Of a DNA stretch of 18,057 bases, positions 1 through 6,751 are shown in pieces. The notes below the pieces were generated by a model, which ran no database searches, had not been told where the DNA came from, and saw only the letters and a list, made by a program, of their open reading frames with translations. The DNA comes from Solirubrobacterales bacterium (lineage in GTDB: Bacteria; Actinomycetota; Thermoleophilia; Solirubrobacterales; Solirubrobacteraceae). Where the stretch lies: contig JAFMRN010000011.1 of the NCBI GenBank assembly GCA_017354065.1, positions 1-18,057 of the forward strand. Reading direction: 5' to 3'. Made by a program: the position numbers and the translations under genes. Every line of letters starts with the position of its first letter. Positions within the stretch are counted from its first letter, which is position 1.

Positions 1-1026
1 GACTACCGCTTCCAGACCGACGTCTACGGCGCCGGCAGCGTCAGCAACGGAACCTTCAGCGGCACCCTGTACATCAAGGGCGGCGGTGATCCGACGCTCG
101 GCGCCTCAGGCATGCGTGCGCTTGCGCGCAACCTGCACAGCGCCGGGATCAACACCGTCAAGGGGCGCGTGCTGGGCGATGCGAGCATCTTTGACAAGCT
201 CGGCGGCGGACCGGACAGCCATTACAAGGCCAGCACGGAGACCGAGGGCGAGCTGTCGGGGCTGGTCTACAACTCGGGCTTCACCGGGAGGTCGCTGCAG
301 TCCAACCCGGCCAAGAGCGCGGCCGGCGCGTTTGTCGCCCTGGCCAAGTCCGGCGGGGTCACGATCGCGCACGGCACCACCGTCGGAACCGGTACGACGC
401 CCGCCAACACCACCCAGCTGGCGCACGTCTACTCACCGACGCTCGGCACGCTGATCCGCTCCACCAACGTGCCCTCCAACAACTTCTACGCCGAGACCCT
501 GCTGAAGGACATAGGCCACTTCTACGGCACCGGCGGCAGCACCGCTGCCGGCGCCAAGGCCACGCTGAGCATCGTCAAGAGCAGGCTGGGCGTGACCGGC
601 GTGCAGACCAACGACGGCTCAGGCCTGTCGCGCTATGACCGCACCAGCCCGGCGCAGCTGGTGACGCTGCTCGACGAGATGGCAGCGGACCCGTACTTCG
701 TCGGCTCCTTGCCGGTGGCAGGGGTCAGCGGCACGCTCAAGTCAGAGATGCGCGGCACGCCGGCTGCCGGCGACTGCCGTGCCAAGACGGGCACCCTGCG
801 CGATGTCGCGAACCTGTCCGGCTACTGCCGGGCGGCCAACGGCCACAATCTGGTGTTCTCGTTCATGGAGAACAGCCTGCACAACTCCAACACCGGCCAC
901 GCCCTCGAAGACACGATGGCAGAGGCGCTGGCCGAGTACACCGGCGACGGCAAGGGCAGCGCCGCTTCCCCGATGCCGGTCCCGACCCCGAGCTTCGCGC
1001 CGGTCACGTCGACGGCCACACCCTAA
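1..1026 (+). CDS. dacB: D-alanyl-D-alanine carboxypeptidase / endopeptidase, PBP4 (peptidase S13) family, 5'-truncated
   Basis: The reading frame is open from the first base, so the start lies outside the window; 341 codons plus TAA are visible. Peptidase S13 enzymes are low-molecular-weight penicillin-binding proteins that trim or cleave peptidoglycan stem peptides outside the membrane. Two of the three active-site motifs are present: SNN at about visible residue 159 (within STNVPSNNFYAETLL) and KTG at residue 262 (within CRAKTGTLRDVANLSGYC). The SxxK motif with the nucleophilic serine should lie upstream of the window. The KGGGDPTL segment near the beginning is typical of the family's inserted domain. 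The protein ends in a Pro/Thr/Ser-rich tail (about residues 323-341). An internal ATG at 112 is not the true start because recognisable family sequence precedes it. It converges on ligA, its TAA overlapping the ligA stop by 4 bp. Confidence 0.93.
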   Translation, partial: DYRFQTDVYGAGSVSNGTFSGTLYIKGGGDPTLGASGMRALARNLHSAGINTVKGRVLGDASIFDKLGGGPDSHYKASTETEGELSGLVYNSGFTGRSLQSNPAKSAAGAFVALAKSGGVTIAHGTTVGTGTTPANTTQLAHVYSPTLGTLIRSTNVPSNNFYAETLLKDIGHFYGTGGSTAAGAKATLSIVKSRLGVTGVQTNDGSGLSRYDRTSPAQLVTLLDEMAADPYFVGSLPVAGVSGTLKSEMRGTPAAGDCRAKTGTLRDVANLSGYCRAANGHNLVFSFMENSLHNSNTGHALEDTMAEALAEYTGDGKGSAASPMPVPTPSFAPVTSTATP

Positions 1027-3041
1027 TCCGCACCGTCCAGCAGCGCGCGCAGCCCATCCTCGTCGAGGACAGGCACTCCCAGTGACTCGGCCTTGGCCAG
1101 CTTCGAGCCGGCGCTGTCCCCGGCGACCACATAGGAGGTCTTCTTCGACACGGATCCGGTGACCTTGGCGCCTTGGGCCTGGAGCATCGCGGTGGCCTCC
1201 TCGCGGGTCAGCGTCGGCAGCGTGCCGGTCAGCACGAAGGTCTGGCCGGACAGCGCTCCCTCACCCGGGGCCGGTCCCTCCTCCTCCAGTGCCAAGCCCA
1301 AGCTGCGCAGGTCATCCAGCAGTGAGCGCATAGCCGGATCGGCCAGCTGGCGGTGGATCTTCGCGGCCATCTTCGGTCCGACGCCGGGCGTCTCATCGAT
1401 CGCCTCCACCGGGGCCGCCAGCAGCGCGTCCACGGTCCGGAACTGCTGGGCCAGCGCGGTGCCGGTGACGTTACCGACCTCCTCGATCCCGACCGCGAAC
1501 AGCACGCGGCCGAACGGCTGTCGCTTGGAGGCCTCGATCGCGGCGATCAGCTTGGCGGCCGACTTCTCCCCGAACCCCTCCAGAGATGCGACCTGGTCGG
1601 TCTCCAGCCGATAGAAGTCCGCCGCGGTGCGGACCCAGTCGAGCTCCATGAACTTGGTGACGAGCTTCTCGCCCAGGCCGTCGATATCCATCACGGCGGC
1701 GAAGGAGGTCAAGAGCTGCCAGCGCCGGCCGGGGCAGTCGTGGTTGGGACAGCGCGTGAAGACCGAGTCCTCGGGCTTCTCGGTCGGCGTTCCGCACACT
1801 GGGCAGGCGGCGGGCACCTTGGGCGGGTCGGGCCGGTCCCCGCGCTCGGCCACATGCGGAGCCGGTGAGACGACCTGGGGGATCACGTCACCGGCGCGCA
1901 GCACGATGACCTCCTCCCCCGGCCTGATGTCCTTGCGCTCCAAGTCCTCCTCGTTGTGCAGCGTCGCCAGCTTGATCGTGACGCCCCCAACCTGCACGGG
2001 CTCAAGCTCCGCGTAAGGGTGCAGGTCCCCGAACTTCCCGGGGTTCCAGTGCACCGCGCGCAGCCGGGTGACGGCCGTGGTCGGCGGGAACTTCCAGGCG
2101 ATTGCCCAGCGCGGCTCGCGCCCGACCACGCCCAGGCGGCGCTGGAGCTCGTAGTCATCGAGCTTGACGACGACCCCGTCGATCTCGAACTCAAGCGACC
2201 CGCGGCGTTCCTCCCAGGCCTCGCACTGGGCGATCACCTCGGTCTCCGAGTCCAGGACCTTCACGTCCGGGTGGATCGGGAAACCACGCTCCGCCAACCA
2301 TTGCAGGGCGTCCCAGTGGGAGTGCAGCTCAAGCCCCTCTGTCACACCCACCTGGTAGGCCCAGAAGCTCAACGGGCGCTCCGCCGCCAGCCGCGGGTCA
2401 AGCTGTCTGATCGTCCCCGCCGCGGAGTTGCGCGGGTTCATGAACGTCGATAGCCCGGCCGCGGCACGCCGCTCGTTCAGCCCCGCGAAGTCGGGCAGCG
2501 ACATGTACACCTCGCCGCGCACCTCCACCAAAGCAGGCGCCTGATCCAGACGCTCGGGGATCTGCCCGATCGTGCGGATGTTGTGAGTGACGTCCTCCCC
2601 GATCTCCCCGTTGCCGCGCGTGGTTCCGCGCTCCAGGACCCCGTCGCGGTAGATCAGCGAGATCGCCAGGCCGTCGATCTTCGGCTCGGCGACAAACCGG
2701 AACCGCGGCTCGGCGATCCCCTCGCGCGCGAGGTAGTTGCGCATCCGCTGGACCCAGGCGAGCAGCTCCTCACGGTTGTGCGCGTTGGCAAGCGACAGCA
2801 TCCGCTGGAGATGGCGGACCTTGACCAGGTCCGAGACCGGTTCGCCTCCAACTCGCTGAGTTGGTGACTGTGGTGTCACCAACTCAGGGTGAGCTGCCTC
2901 CAGCGCGCGCAGTTCGTTCAGCAGCGCGTCATATTCGTCGTCACCGATCTCCGGATCGTCGTGCTCGTAGTAGCGGCGCGAGTGGTAGTCGATCTGCTCA
3001 CGCAGCTCGCGCGCGCGAGCCTCTATCTCAGACGGCGGCAC
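1023..3041 (-). CDS. ligA: NAD+-dependent DNA ligase LigA
   Basis: 672 residues, the usual LigA length. It seals nicks in DNA using NAD+ and acts in replication and repair. Visible in order: N-terminal Ia domain (YHSRRYYEHDDPEIGDDEYD, residues ~19-38), the PQSPTQRVGG motif (~57-66), adenylation site K121 in AEPKIDGLA, RGNGEIGEDVT, then the OB fold, a Cys4 zinc finger (C413, C416, C431, C436), helix-hairpin-helix repeats (~450-575) and a C-terminal BRCT domain (~597-670). The start chosen is GTG at 3041: it gives the normal length and has a GGAG about 10 nt upstream. An upstream extension of the frame lies inside surE and looks like out-of-frame noise. It overlaps the surE stop by 14 nt, implying translational coupling. 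The OB-fold segment reads HWNPGKFGDLHPYAELEPV, differing from the common VGRTG form. Confidence 0.97.
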   Translation of the reverse strand: MPPSEIEARARELREQIDYHSRRYYEHDDPEIGDDEYDALLNELRALEAAHPELVTPQSPTQRVGGEPVSDLVKVRHLQRMLSLANAHNREELLAWVQRMRNYLAREGIAEPRFRFVAEPKIDGLAISLIYRDGVLERGTTRGNGEIGEDVTHNIRTIGQIPERLDQAPALVEVRGEVYMSLPDFAGLNERRAAAGLSTFMNPRNSAAGTIRQLDPRLAAERPLSFWAYQVGVTEGLELHSHWDALQWLAERGFPIHPDVKVLDSETEVIAQCEAWEERRGSLEFEIDGVVVKLDDYELQRRLGVVGREPRWAIAWKFPPTTAVTRLRAVHWNPGKFGDLHPYAELEPVQVGGVTIKLATLHNEEDLERKDIRPGEEVIVLRAGDVIPQVVSPAPHVAERGDRPDPPKVPAACPVCGTPTEKPEDSVFTRCPNHDCPGRRWQLLTSFAAVMDIDGLGEKLVTKFMELDWVRTAADFYRLETDQVASLEGFGEKSAAKLIAAIEASKRQPFGRVLFAVGIEEVGNVTGTALAQQFRTVDALLAAPVEAIDETPGVGPKMAAKIHRQLADPAMRSLLDDLRSLGLALEEEGPAPGEGALSGQTFVLTGTLPTLTREEATAMLQAQGAKVTGSVSKKTSYVVAGDSAGSKLAKAESLGVPVLDEDGLRALLDGAD
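2848..2887. repeat. Perfect 13-bp inverted repeat inside ligA
   Basis: CTGAGTTGGTGAC (2856-2868) and GTCACCAACTCAG (2875-2887) are exact reverse complements separated by tgtggt. A third arm, CCAACTC at 2848-2854, can instead pair with GAGTTGG at 2858-2864, giving a competing 7-bp hairpin with a 3-nt loop. On the coding strand the palindrome encodes ELVTPQSPTQ of the conserved LigA motif, using codons such as ACA, CCA, TCA, ACT and CGA that are uncommon in the surrounding G+C-rich gene. Confidence 0.9.
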
Positions 3042-3840
3042 GGAGCAGGTGCTCCAAGTCGTGGGTGGACAGGCTCTCGAGCCCCGGGCGGTGGGTGTGA
3101 TCGAGGTGCAGGGGCGTGATCGCGATCTGACCGGCGGCAACGGCCGCGAGGTCGGTCCCGACCTCATTCGGGTCGTGGCCCGCATCCCCATAGATCCCGT
3201 ACAGACGTCTCCCCGGCTCCCCCTCCTTGACGAGCTTCAGCGCGTCCGAGTAGATCCGCCGCCCGAGTGGCGCCACCGTCACGCCCTTGGGTTCACAGCC
3301 GGGCGCGTTCACGTTCAGGATCGTCCCGGGATCCAGTGGCAGCTGGGTGAGGTCCGCGACCAGCCTGGCGGCGAAGCCGGCGCTGACGCGAAAGTCGAAG
3401 CTTGCCTCGGTGCGGATGAAGTCCATCTCGCGCGCGCCGGACTGCTGGGACACCGACACGCCCGGGATGCCCAGCACCACGCCCTCAAAGGCCGCCGCCA
3501 CCGTCCCGGAGTAGGTGATGTCATCCCCGAGATTGGCGCCGTGGTTGATGCCTGAGACCACCAGCTCCGGTTTCCAGCCGGCCACCAGCCCGAGGTTCGC
3601 CAGCCGCACGCAGTCCACCGGCGTGCCGTCAGTCGCATAGCCGACCTGGCCGTCGTCAAAGGGGACCTCCTCGACCCACAGCGGACGCCGGGTCGTGATC
3701 GACCGTGCCATCGCCGAGCGGTTGCCGTCGGGAGCCACCACGATCAGCTCGATCCCCGGCACATGCGCGAGCAGCGCCCGCCGCAATGTCTGGATGCCCT
3801 CAGCCTCGATGCCGTCGTCATTGGTCAGCAGTACGCGCAT
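3028..3840 (-). CDS. surE: 5'/3'-nucleotidase SurE (survival protein E)
   Basis: 270 residues. SurE is a divalent-metal-dependent phosphatase acting on nucleoside 5'- and 3'-monophosphates in the cytoplasm. The protein begins MRVLLTNDDG, giving metal ligands D8 and D9; S42 (in APDGNRSAMARS) and N99 (in VSGINHGANLGDDITYSGTV) complete the metal site as known for the family. The ATG at 3840 is preceded by AGGA with reasonable spacing. The gene overlaps the end of truA by 23 nt, and its own TGA lies 14 nt inside the ligA start, so truA, surE and ligA look like one transcript with coupled translation. It may also act on short polyphosphate, as reported for some homologues; the sequence cannot decide this. 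Confidence 0.96.
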   Translation of the reverse strand: MRVLLTNDDGIEAEGIQTLRRALLAHVPGIELIVVAPDGNRSAMARSITTRRPLWVEEVPFDDGQVGYATDGTPVDCVRLANLGLVAGWKPELVVSGINHGANLGDDITYSGTVAAAFEGVVLGIPGVSVSQQSGAREMDFIRTEASFDFRVSAGFAARLVADLTQLPLDPGTILNVNAPGCEPKGVTVAPLGRRIYSDALKLVKEGEPGRRLYGIYGDAGHDPNEVGTDLAAVAAGQIAITPLHLDHTHRPGLESLSTHDLEHLLRAAV

Positions 3841-4606
3841 TAGCGTCGATCCTAGACGTGGGCGCGGCGCTCAGCACACGCTCGCCGCCGTAGCCGACGC
3901 CCGCGAGGTACAGCCCGTGCGCGGCAGCCGTCGGTCCCCCCTGGGACCGGTGCTGCCCGTCTAATAGACGGGCAAAATCATCGACGCTCCGCTTCCCGCG
4001 GGCAACCTCGAGCATCGTGCCCACCAGGGCCCGGTTCATGTTCCGCATGAACGTGTCCGCCTCGATCCAGAAGCGCAGGTCTCCGGCACCGCGGTCCTCC
4101 CAAAAGGCCGCGTAAACGTCGCGGTCGAAGCGGACGTGGTAGGTGTCGGTCGGCGTGAAGGCGGTGAAATCGTGCGTCCCCGTCAGCAGCGCAGCGCAGC
4201 GCTCCAGCAGCTCGAACTCGAACCGGTGGTTCCAGTGCAGCACCTTGCCGCGCTCCAGCGCCGGCCTGCTGCGGGACGCGAACACCCGGTAGCAGTAGGC
4301 CCGCGAGGTGGCGTCAAAGCGGGCGTGGAAGCCATCGGGCGCCGGCTCGCAGCTGCGCACCGCGACGTCCGGCGGGAGTAGCGCGTTGAGCCCGTCGACG
4401 CGCGCCGGCGGACCCTCGTAGGAGGCGACCTGGGCGAGCGCGTGCACGCCGGTGTCGGTCCGGCCCGCGACAGCCAGGTCCACCCGCGAGCCCAGAATCA
4501 CGGCCAGCGCGTCCTCAACGGCGCCCTGCACCGTGCGCTGGCCGGGCTGGCGGGCCCAACCCACGAAACCGGAACCGTCGTACTCGATCGTCAGACGCGT
4601 CGTCAC
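3818..4606 (-). CDS. truA: tRNA pseudouridine(38-40) synthase TruA
   Basis: 262 residues from a GTG start at 4606. TruA isomerises uridines 38-40 in the anticodon arm of tRNAs. The protein opens TTRLTIEYDGSGFVGWARQ, the standard N terminus; the catalytic aspartate is D51 in AVAGRTDTGVHALAQ. Other family features include FHARFDATSRAYCYRV and FMRNMNRALVGTMLEVARG. An in-frame upstream GTG at 4672 would add 22 residues unlike the family and would place coding sequence over the inverted repeat at 4637-4674, so I prefer 4606. There is no clear Shine-Dalgarno before it; a possible -10 (TATTTA) lies 11 nt upstream, so the message may have a very short leader or be nearly leaderless. In many bacteria truA directly follows rplQ; here an opposite-strand gene separates them. 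Confidence 0.94.
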   Translation of the reverse strand: MTTRLTIEYDGSGFVGWARQPGQRTVQGAVEDALAVILGSRVDLAVAGRTDTGVHALAQVASYEGPPARVDGLNALLPPDVAVRSCEPAPDGFHARFDATSRAYCYRVFASRSRPALERGKVLHWNHRFEFELLERCAALLTGTHDFTAFTPTDTYHVRFDRDVYAAFWEDRGAGDLRFWIEADTFMRNMNRALVGTMLEVARGKRSVDDFARLLDGQHRSQGGPTAAAHGLYLAGVGYGGERVLSAAPTSRIDANARTADQ

Positions 4607-4617
4607 GGATCGGTTTC

Positions 4618-4645
4618 TAAATACGGGGGGTGATTCTTGTGCAAA
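4618..4645 (-). promoter_or_regulatory. Candidate promoter for truA-surE-ligA
   Basis: On the minus strand TTTGCA (4640-4645) is followed after 16 nt by TATTTA (4618-4623). Both match the sigma70-type consensus only partly (4/6 and about 3/6). The -35 overlaps the left arm of the inverted repeat at 4637-4646. The -10 ends 11 nt before the GTG start. It is plausible because truA needs its own promoter: its upstream neighbour is on the other strand. Confidence 0.3.
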
Positions 4646-4674
4646 CCGCACATTCAAAACAGCAGTTTGCACAA
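4637..4674. promoter_or_regulatory. Operator-like perfect 10-bp inverted repeat between divergent genes
   Basis: TTGTGCAAAC (4637-4646) and GTTTGCACAA (4665-4674) are exact reverse complements, centres about 28 bp apart, in the A+T-richer gap between truA and the secreted-protein gene. Each half-site is itself nearly palindromic (TTG-TG-CAA). A related weaker pair TTGCA/TGCAA lies at 4692-4707. The position between two divergent candidate promoters fits a repressor or activator site, but no regulator gene is present in the window. Confidence 0.55.
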
Positions 4675-4675
4675 A

Positions 4676-4704
4676 TTTTCAAACCGGCCTTTTGCAGGTA
4701 TATG
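4676..4704 (+). promoter_or_regulatory. Candidate promoter for the secreted-protein gene
   Basis: TTTTCA (4676-4681), a 17-nt spacer and TATATG (4699-4704) resemble a sigma70-type promoter, each box matching about 4/6. It begins directly after the right arm of the inverted repeat. Transcription would start near 4711, leaving a leader of roughly 50 nt before the ATG at 4764. The direct repeat AACCGGC (4682-4688 and 4706-4712, 24 bp apart) flanks the -10. Confidence 0.35.
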
Positions 4705-4763
4705 CAACCGGCTCTTTAGGTTCAGCGGTACCGTTCCCTCACCGACACCGCGAGAGGGGAAAC

Positions 4764-5243
4764 ATGCAGCTGAAGAGAACAGTGGCGCTGGGCGTCGCGA
4801 TCGCCGGCCTGGCACCGGCCGCCGCGCTGGCCGCGGGCCTGCCGAAGGCACCGACCGCGCTGACGGGCTCCGGCGCCAAGACGGCGATCAGGCCGGCCAA
4901 CATCACCTGGACCGGCGATGGAACCGGGGTTCTCGCCGGCGCCACCATCAGGCAGCCGATCCACTGGAGCAGCTGGACCGCCAAGCAGGCGTTGGGCAGC
5001 GGTGATGACCAGCTCAACAACTGCAACCCCGCATGCGCGAACGGCAAGTACAAGGCCTACCCGGTCAAGCTCGTCCTCACCCGGCCGCTGCGTTCACACG
5101 GCCAGCTGGTGTTCACGCGCCTGACGCGGACCTACACCCGCGCGATCCCGAAGGGCTACAAGCGCACCACGACGTGGACCGCGTCCTACGTCCGCGCGCA
5201 GGGTCACTCGCCCGCGACCTTCGGCTGGAACTACGTCGGCTAG
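4764..5243 (+). CDS. Small secreted protein of unknown function
   Basis: 159 residues. The start ATG at 4764 has a good Shine-Dalgarno (AGGGG at 4755-4759). Residues 1-24 form a signal peptide: MQLKRT, a hydrophobic Ala/Leu/Val core and ALAA as a likely signal peptidase I site. The mature part carries a single Cys pair (C87, C91, in NNCNPACANG) that could form a disulfide, several Trp/Tyr, and YPVKLVLTRPLRSHGQLVFT followed by a basic, Thr-rich segment, suggesting a small beta-rich extracytoplasmic domain. It resembles the many uncharacterised secreted proteins with an NNCxPxCAxG-type motif that I associate with Actinomycetota, but I cannot name a function. It is the only plus-strand gene within the right-hand cluster, lies between rplQ and truA, and converges on rplQ with interlocked stop codons. 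Confidence 0.88.
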   Translation: MQLKRTVALGVAIAGLAPAAALAAGLPKAPTALTGSGAKTAIRPANITWTGDGTGVLAGATIRQPIHWSSWTAKQALGSGDDQLNNCNPACANGKYKAYPVKLVLTRPLRSHGQLVFTRLTRTYTRAIPKGYKRTTTWTASYVRAQGHSPATFGWNYVG

Positions 5244-5593
5244 ACGAGCTCCAGCAGAACCATCTCGGTCGCGTCGGACTTCCGCGGGCCGAGCTTCAGG
5301 ATCCGGGTGTAACCGCCAGGTCGCTCCGAGTAACGCGGGGCGACCTCATCAAAGAGCTTGTAGACGGTGAACTTGTCCTGGCCGAGCGCCGACAGGGCCT
5401 GACGGCGCGCGTGCAGGTCACCCTGCTTGGCGAGGGTGATGAGCTTCTCGATCTCAGGCTTGACGGCCTTGGCCTTGGCCTCGGTCGTCTCAATCTGCTC
5501 GTGCTCGATGATCGCCTTGCTCAGGTTCATGAGCAGGGCCTTCCGGTGCGACGGGGACCGGGACAGCTGGTATCGGTTTCTTTGGTGACGCAT
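5240..5593 (-). CDS. rplQ: 50S ribosomal protein L17 (bL17)
   Basis: 117 residues, normal for the short bacterial form. It begins MRHQRNRYQLSRSPSHRKALLMNLSKAIIEHEQIETTEAKAKAVKPEIEKLITLAKQ, the highly conserved bL17 N-terminal region that packs on 23S rRNA near the exit tunnel. It is the last gene of the alpha operon, 14 nt after rpoA. Its TAG stop shares the palindrome CTAG with the stop of the convergent secreted-protein gene, leaving no room for a separate terminator. Confidence 0.97.
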   Translation of the reverse strand: MRHQRNRYQLSRSPSHRKALLMNLSKAIIEHEQIETTEAKAKAVKPEIEKLITLAKQGDLHARRQALSALGQDKFTVYKLFDEVAPRYSERPGGYTRILKLGPRKSDATEMVLLELV

Positions 5594-5607
5594 CGGAAAT
5601 CCCGAGT

Positions 5608-6618
5608 TTAGCCGTCGCGCAGGGCCAAGCCGCGAGTGTGCAGGGTCTCGATGACCTCGTCGATCGACTTCTTGCCGAAGTTCGGGATCGCGTTCAGCTC
5701 CGACTCGGTCTTGTTGACCAGGTCGCCGACGGTCTGGATACCGGCACGCTTCAGGCAGTTGTAGGAGCGGACACCGAGCTCGAGCTCCTCGATCAGAATG
5801 TCATCCATCGCGTTGGGCGCACGGCCGCCGGCCGCGTTGCCGGCACCGCCGCCGGCCACAGCCCCGGCACCACCGAGCACGGCACCCTGGTCCAGCGCGC
5901 CGCCGCCGGAGACACCCTCGCGCAGCTTGATCACGGCGTCCTCATCGGTGAAGATCGCCAGCTGTGAGATCAGGATCTCGGCCGCCTCACGCAGCGCGGC
6001 GTGCGGGTCGATCGAGCCGTCGGTCTCGATGTCGAGCGTCAGCTTGTCGAAGTCCGTCTTCTGGCCGACGCGCGCCTGCTCGACGTTGTAGGCGACGCGG
6101 CGCACCGGTGAGAAGATCGAGTCGATCGGGATCACGCCGATCGGCTGATCGGCGGACTTGTTCTCCTCAGCGGGGCGGTAGCCACGGCCACGGCCCAGGG
6201 TCAGGTAGACCTCGAGCTTGGTGTTCTTCTCAAGCGTCGCGATGTGCGCGTCCGGGTTCAGAATCTCGACGCCGGAAGGCAGGTCGATGTCCTTGGCGGT
6301 GATCTCCCCCGGGCCGGTGACCACCAGCGGCGCCTCAACCTCGGTCGCGTCGGAGTGCAGCCGCACGACGATCCCCTTCAGGTTCAGCACGATGTCCGTG
6401 ACGTCTTCCTTCACGCCCTGGATCGTCGAGAACTCGTGCGCGACGCCCTCAATCCGGACCGAGGTCACCGCGGCGCCGGCCAGCGAGCTCAAGAGCACAC
6501 GACGCAGGGAGTTGCCGAAGGTGTAGCCGAAGCCCCTGTCCAGCGGCTCGATCGTGAACGAACCCCGGTTCTCTTCAACGGACTCTGTGGAAATTCGTGG
6601 GACCTGGAAGTCAAGCAT
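5608..6618 (-). CDS. rpoA: DNA-directed RNA polymerase subunit alpha
   Basis: 336 residues. Alpha dimerises to nucleate RNA polymerase assembly, and its C-terminal domain contacts UP elements and activators. Residues 1-235 are the N-terminal domain (FTIEPLDRGFGYTFGNSLRRVLLSSL at ~21-46 is the dimerisation motif). Residues ~272-332 are the C-terminal domain with helix-hairpin-helix (ELGVRSYNCLKRAGIQTVGDL, IPNFGKKSIDEV). The two are joined by an unusually long Gly/Ala-rich linker at ~236-270 (GGAGAVAGGGAGNAAGG). AGGA precedes the ATG. The 133 nt upstream are structured and may control its expression separately from rpsD. Confidence 0.98.
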   Translation of the reverse strand: MLDFQVPRISTESVEENRGSFTIEPLDRGFGYTFGNSLRRVLLSSLAGAAVTSVRIEGVAHEFSTIQGVKEDVTDIVLNLKGIVVRLHSDATEVEAPLVVTGPGEITAKDIDLPSGVEILNPDAHIATLEKNTKLEVYLTLGRGRGYRPAEENKSADQPIGVIPIDSIFSPVRRVAYNVEQARVGQKTDFDKLTLDIETDGSIDPHAALREAAEILISQLAIFTDEDAVIKLREGVSGGGALDQGAVLGGAGAVAGGGAGNAAGGRAPNAMDDILIEELELGVRSYNCLKRAGIQTVGDLVNKTESELNAIPNFGKKSIDEVIETLHTRGLALRDG

Positions 6619-6751
6619 TGCGCGTGTTTCCTAGCTTCGGGGGTGGTGGTGGCCGCTCGCGGCGGTGAGGCCGCCTTCACCGCAGGCGGCAACGGGGTCC
6701 CGGCACGATCCGGACCCGCCTGAAGCCCGGATCGCGACGGTCAGATACTTG
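6619..6751 (-). promoter_or_regulatory. Structured rpsD-rpoA intergenic region with overlapping hairpins
   Basis: In a cluster where most gaps are under 30 nt this 133-nt spacer is large. It contains GCGGTGA (6662-6668), GCCGCCT (6670-6676), TCACCGC (6677-6683) and AGGCGGC (6684-6690): the first pairs with the third and the second with the fourth, so the two 7-bp stems either exclude each other or form a tight pseudoknot. Next to it are GGGTCC/GGACCC (6695-6700, 6712-6717) and the competing 8-bp CGATCCGG/CCGGATCG (6706-6713, 6727-6734). Such alternatives suggest an RNA element (attenuator, r-protein binding site or processing site), but no poly-U tract is present. Confidence 0.5.

Noticed and set aside
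3042..3191. N-terminal extension of LigA by 50 residues
   Set aside because: The stretch lies inside surE in another frame, has no LigA similarity, and the GTG at 3041 gives the family length.
4607..4672. Earlier GTG start for TruA
   Set aside because: Adds 22 residues unlike TruA, has no ribosome-binding site and would cover most of the inverted repeat.
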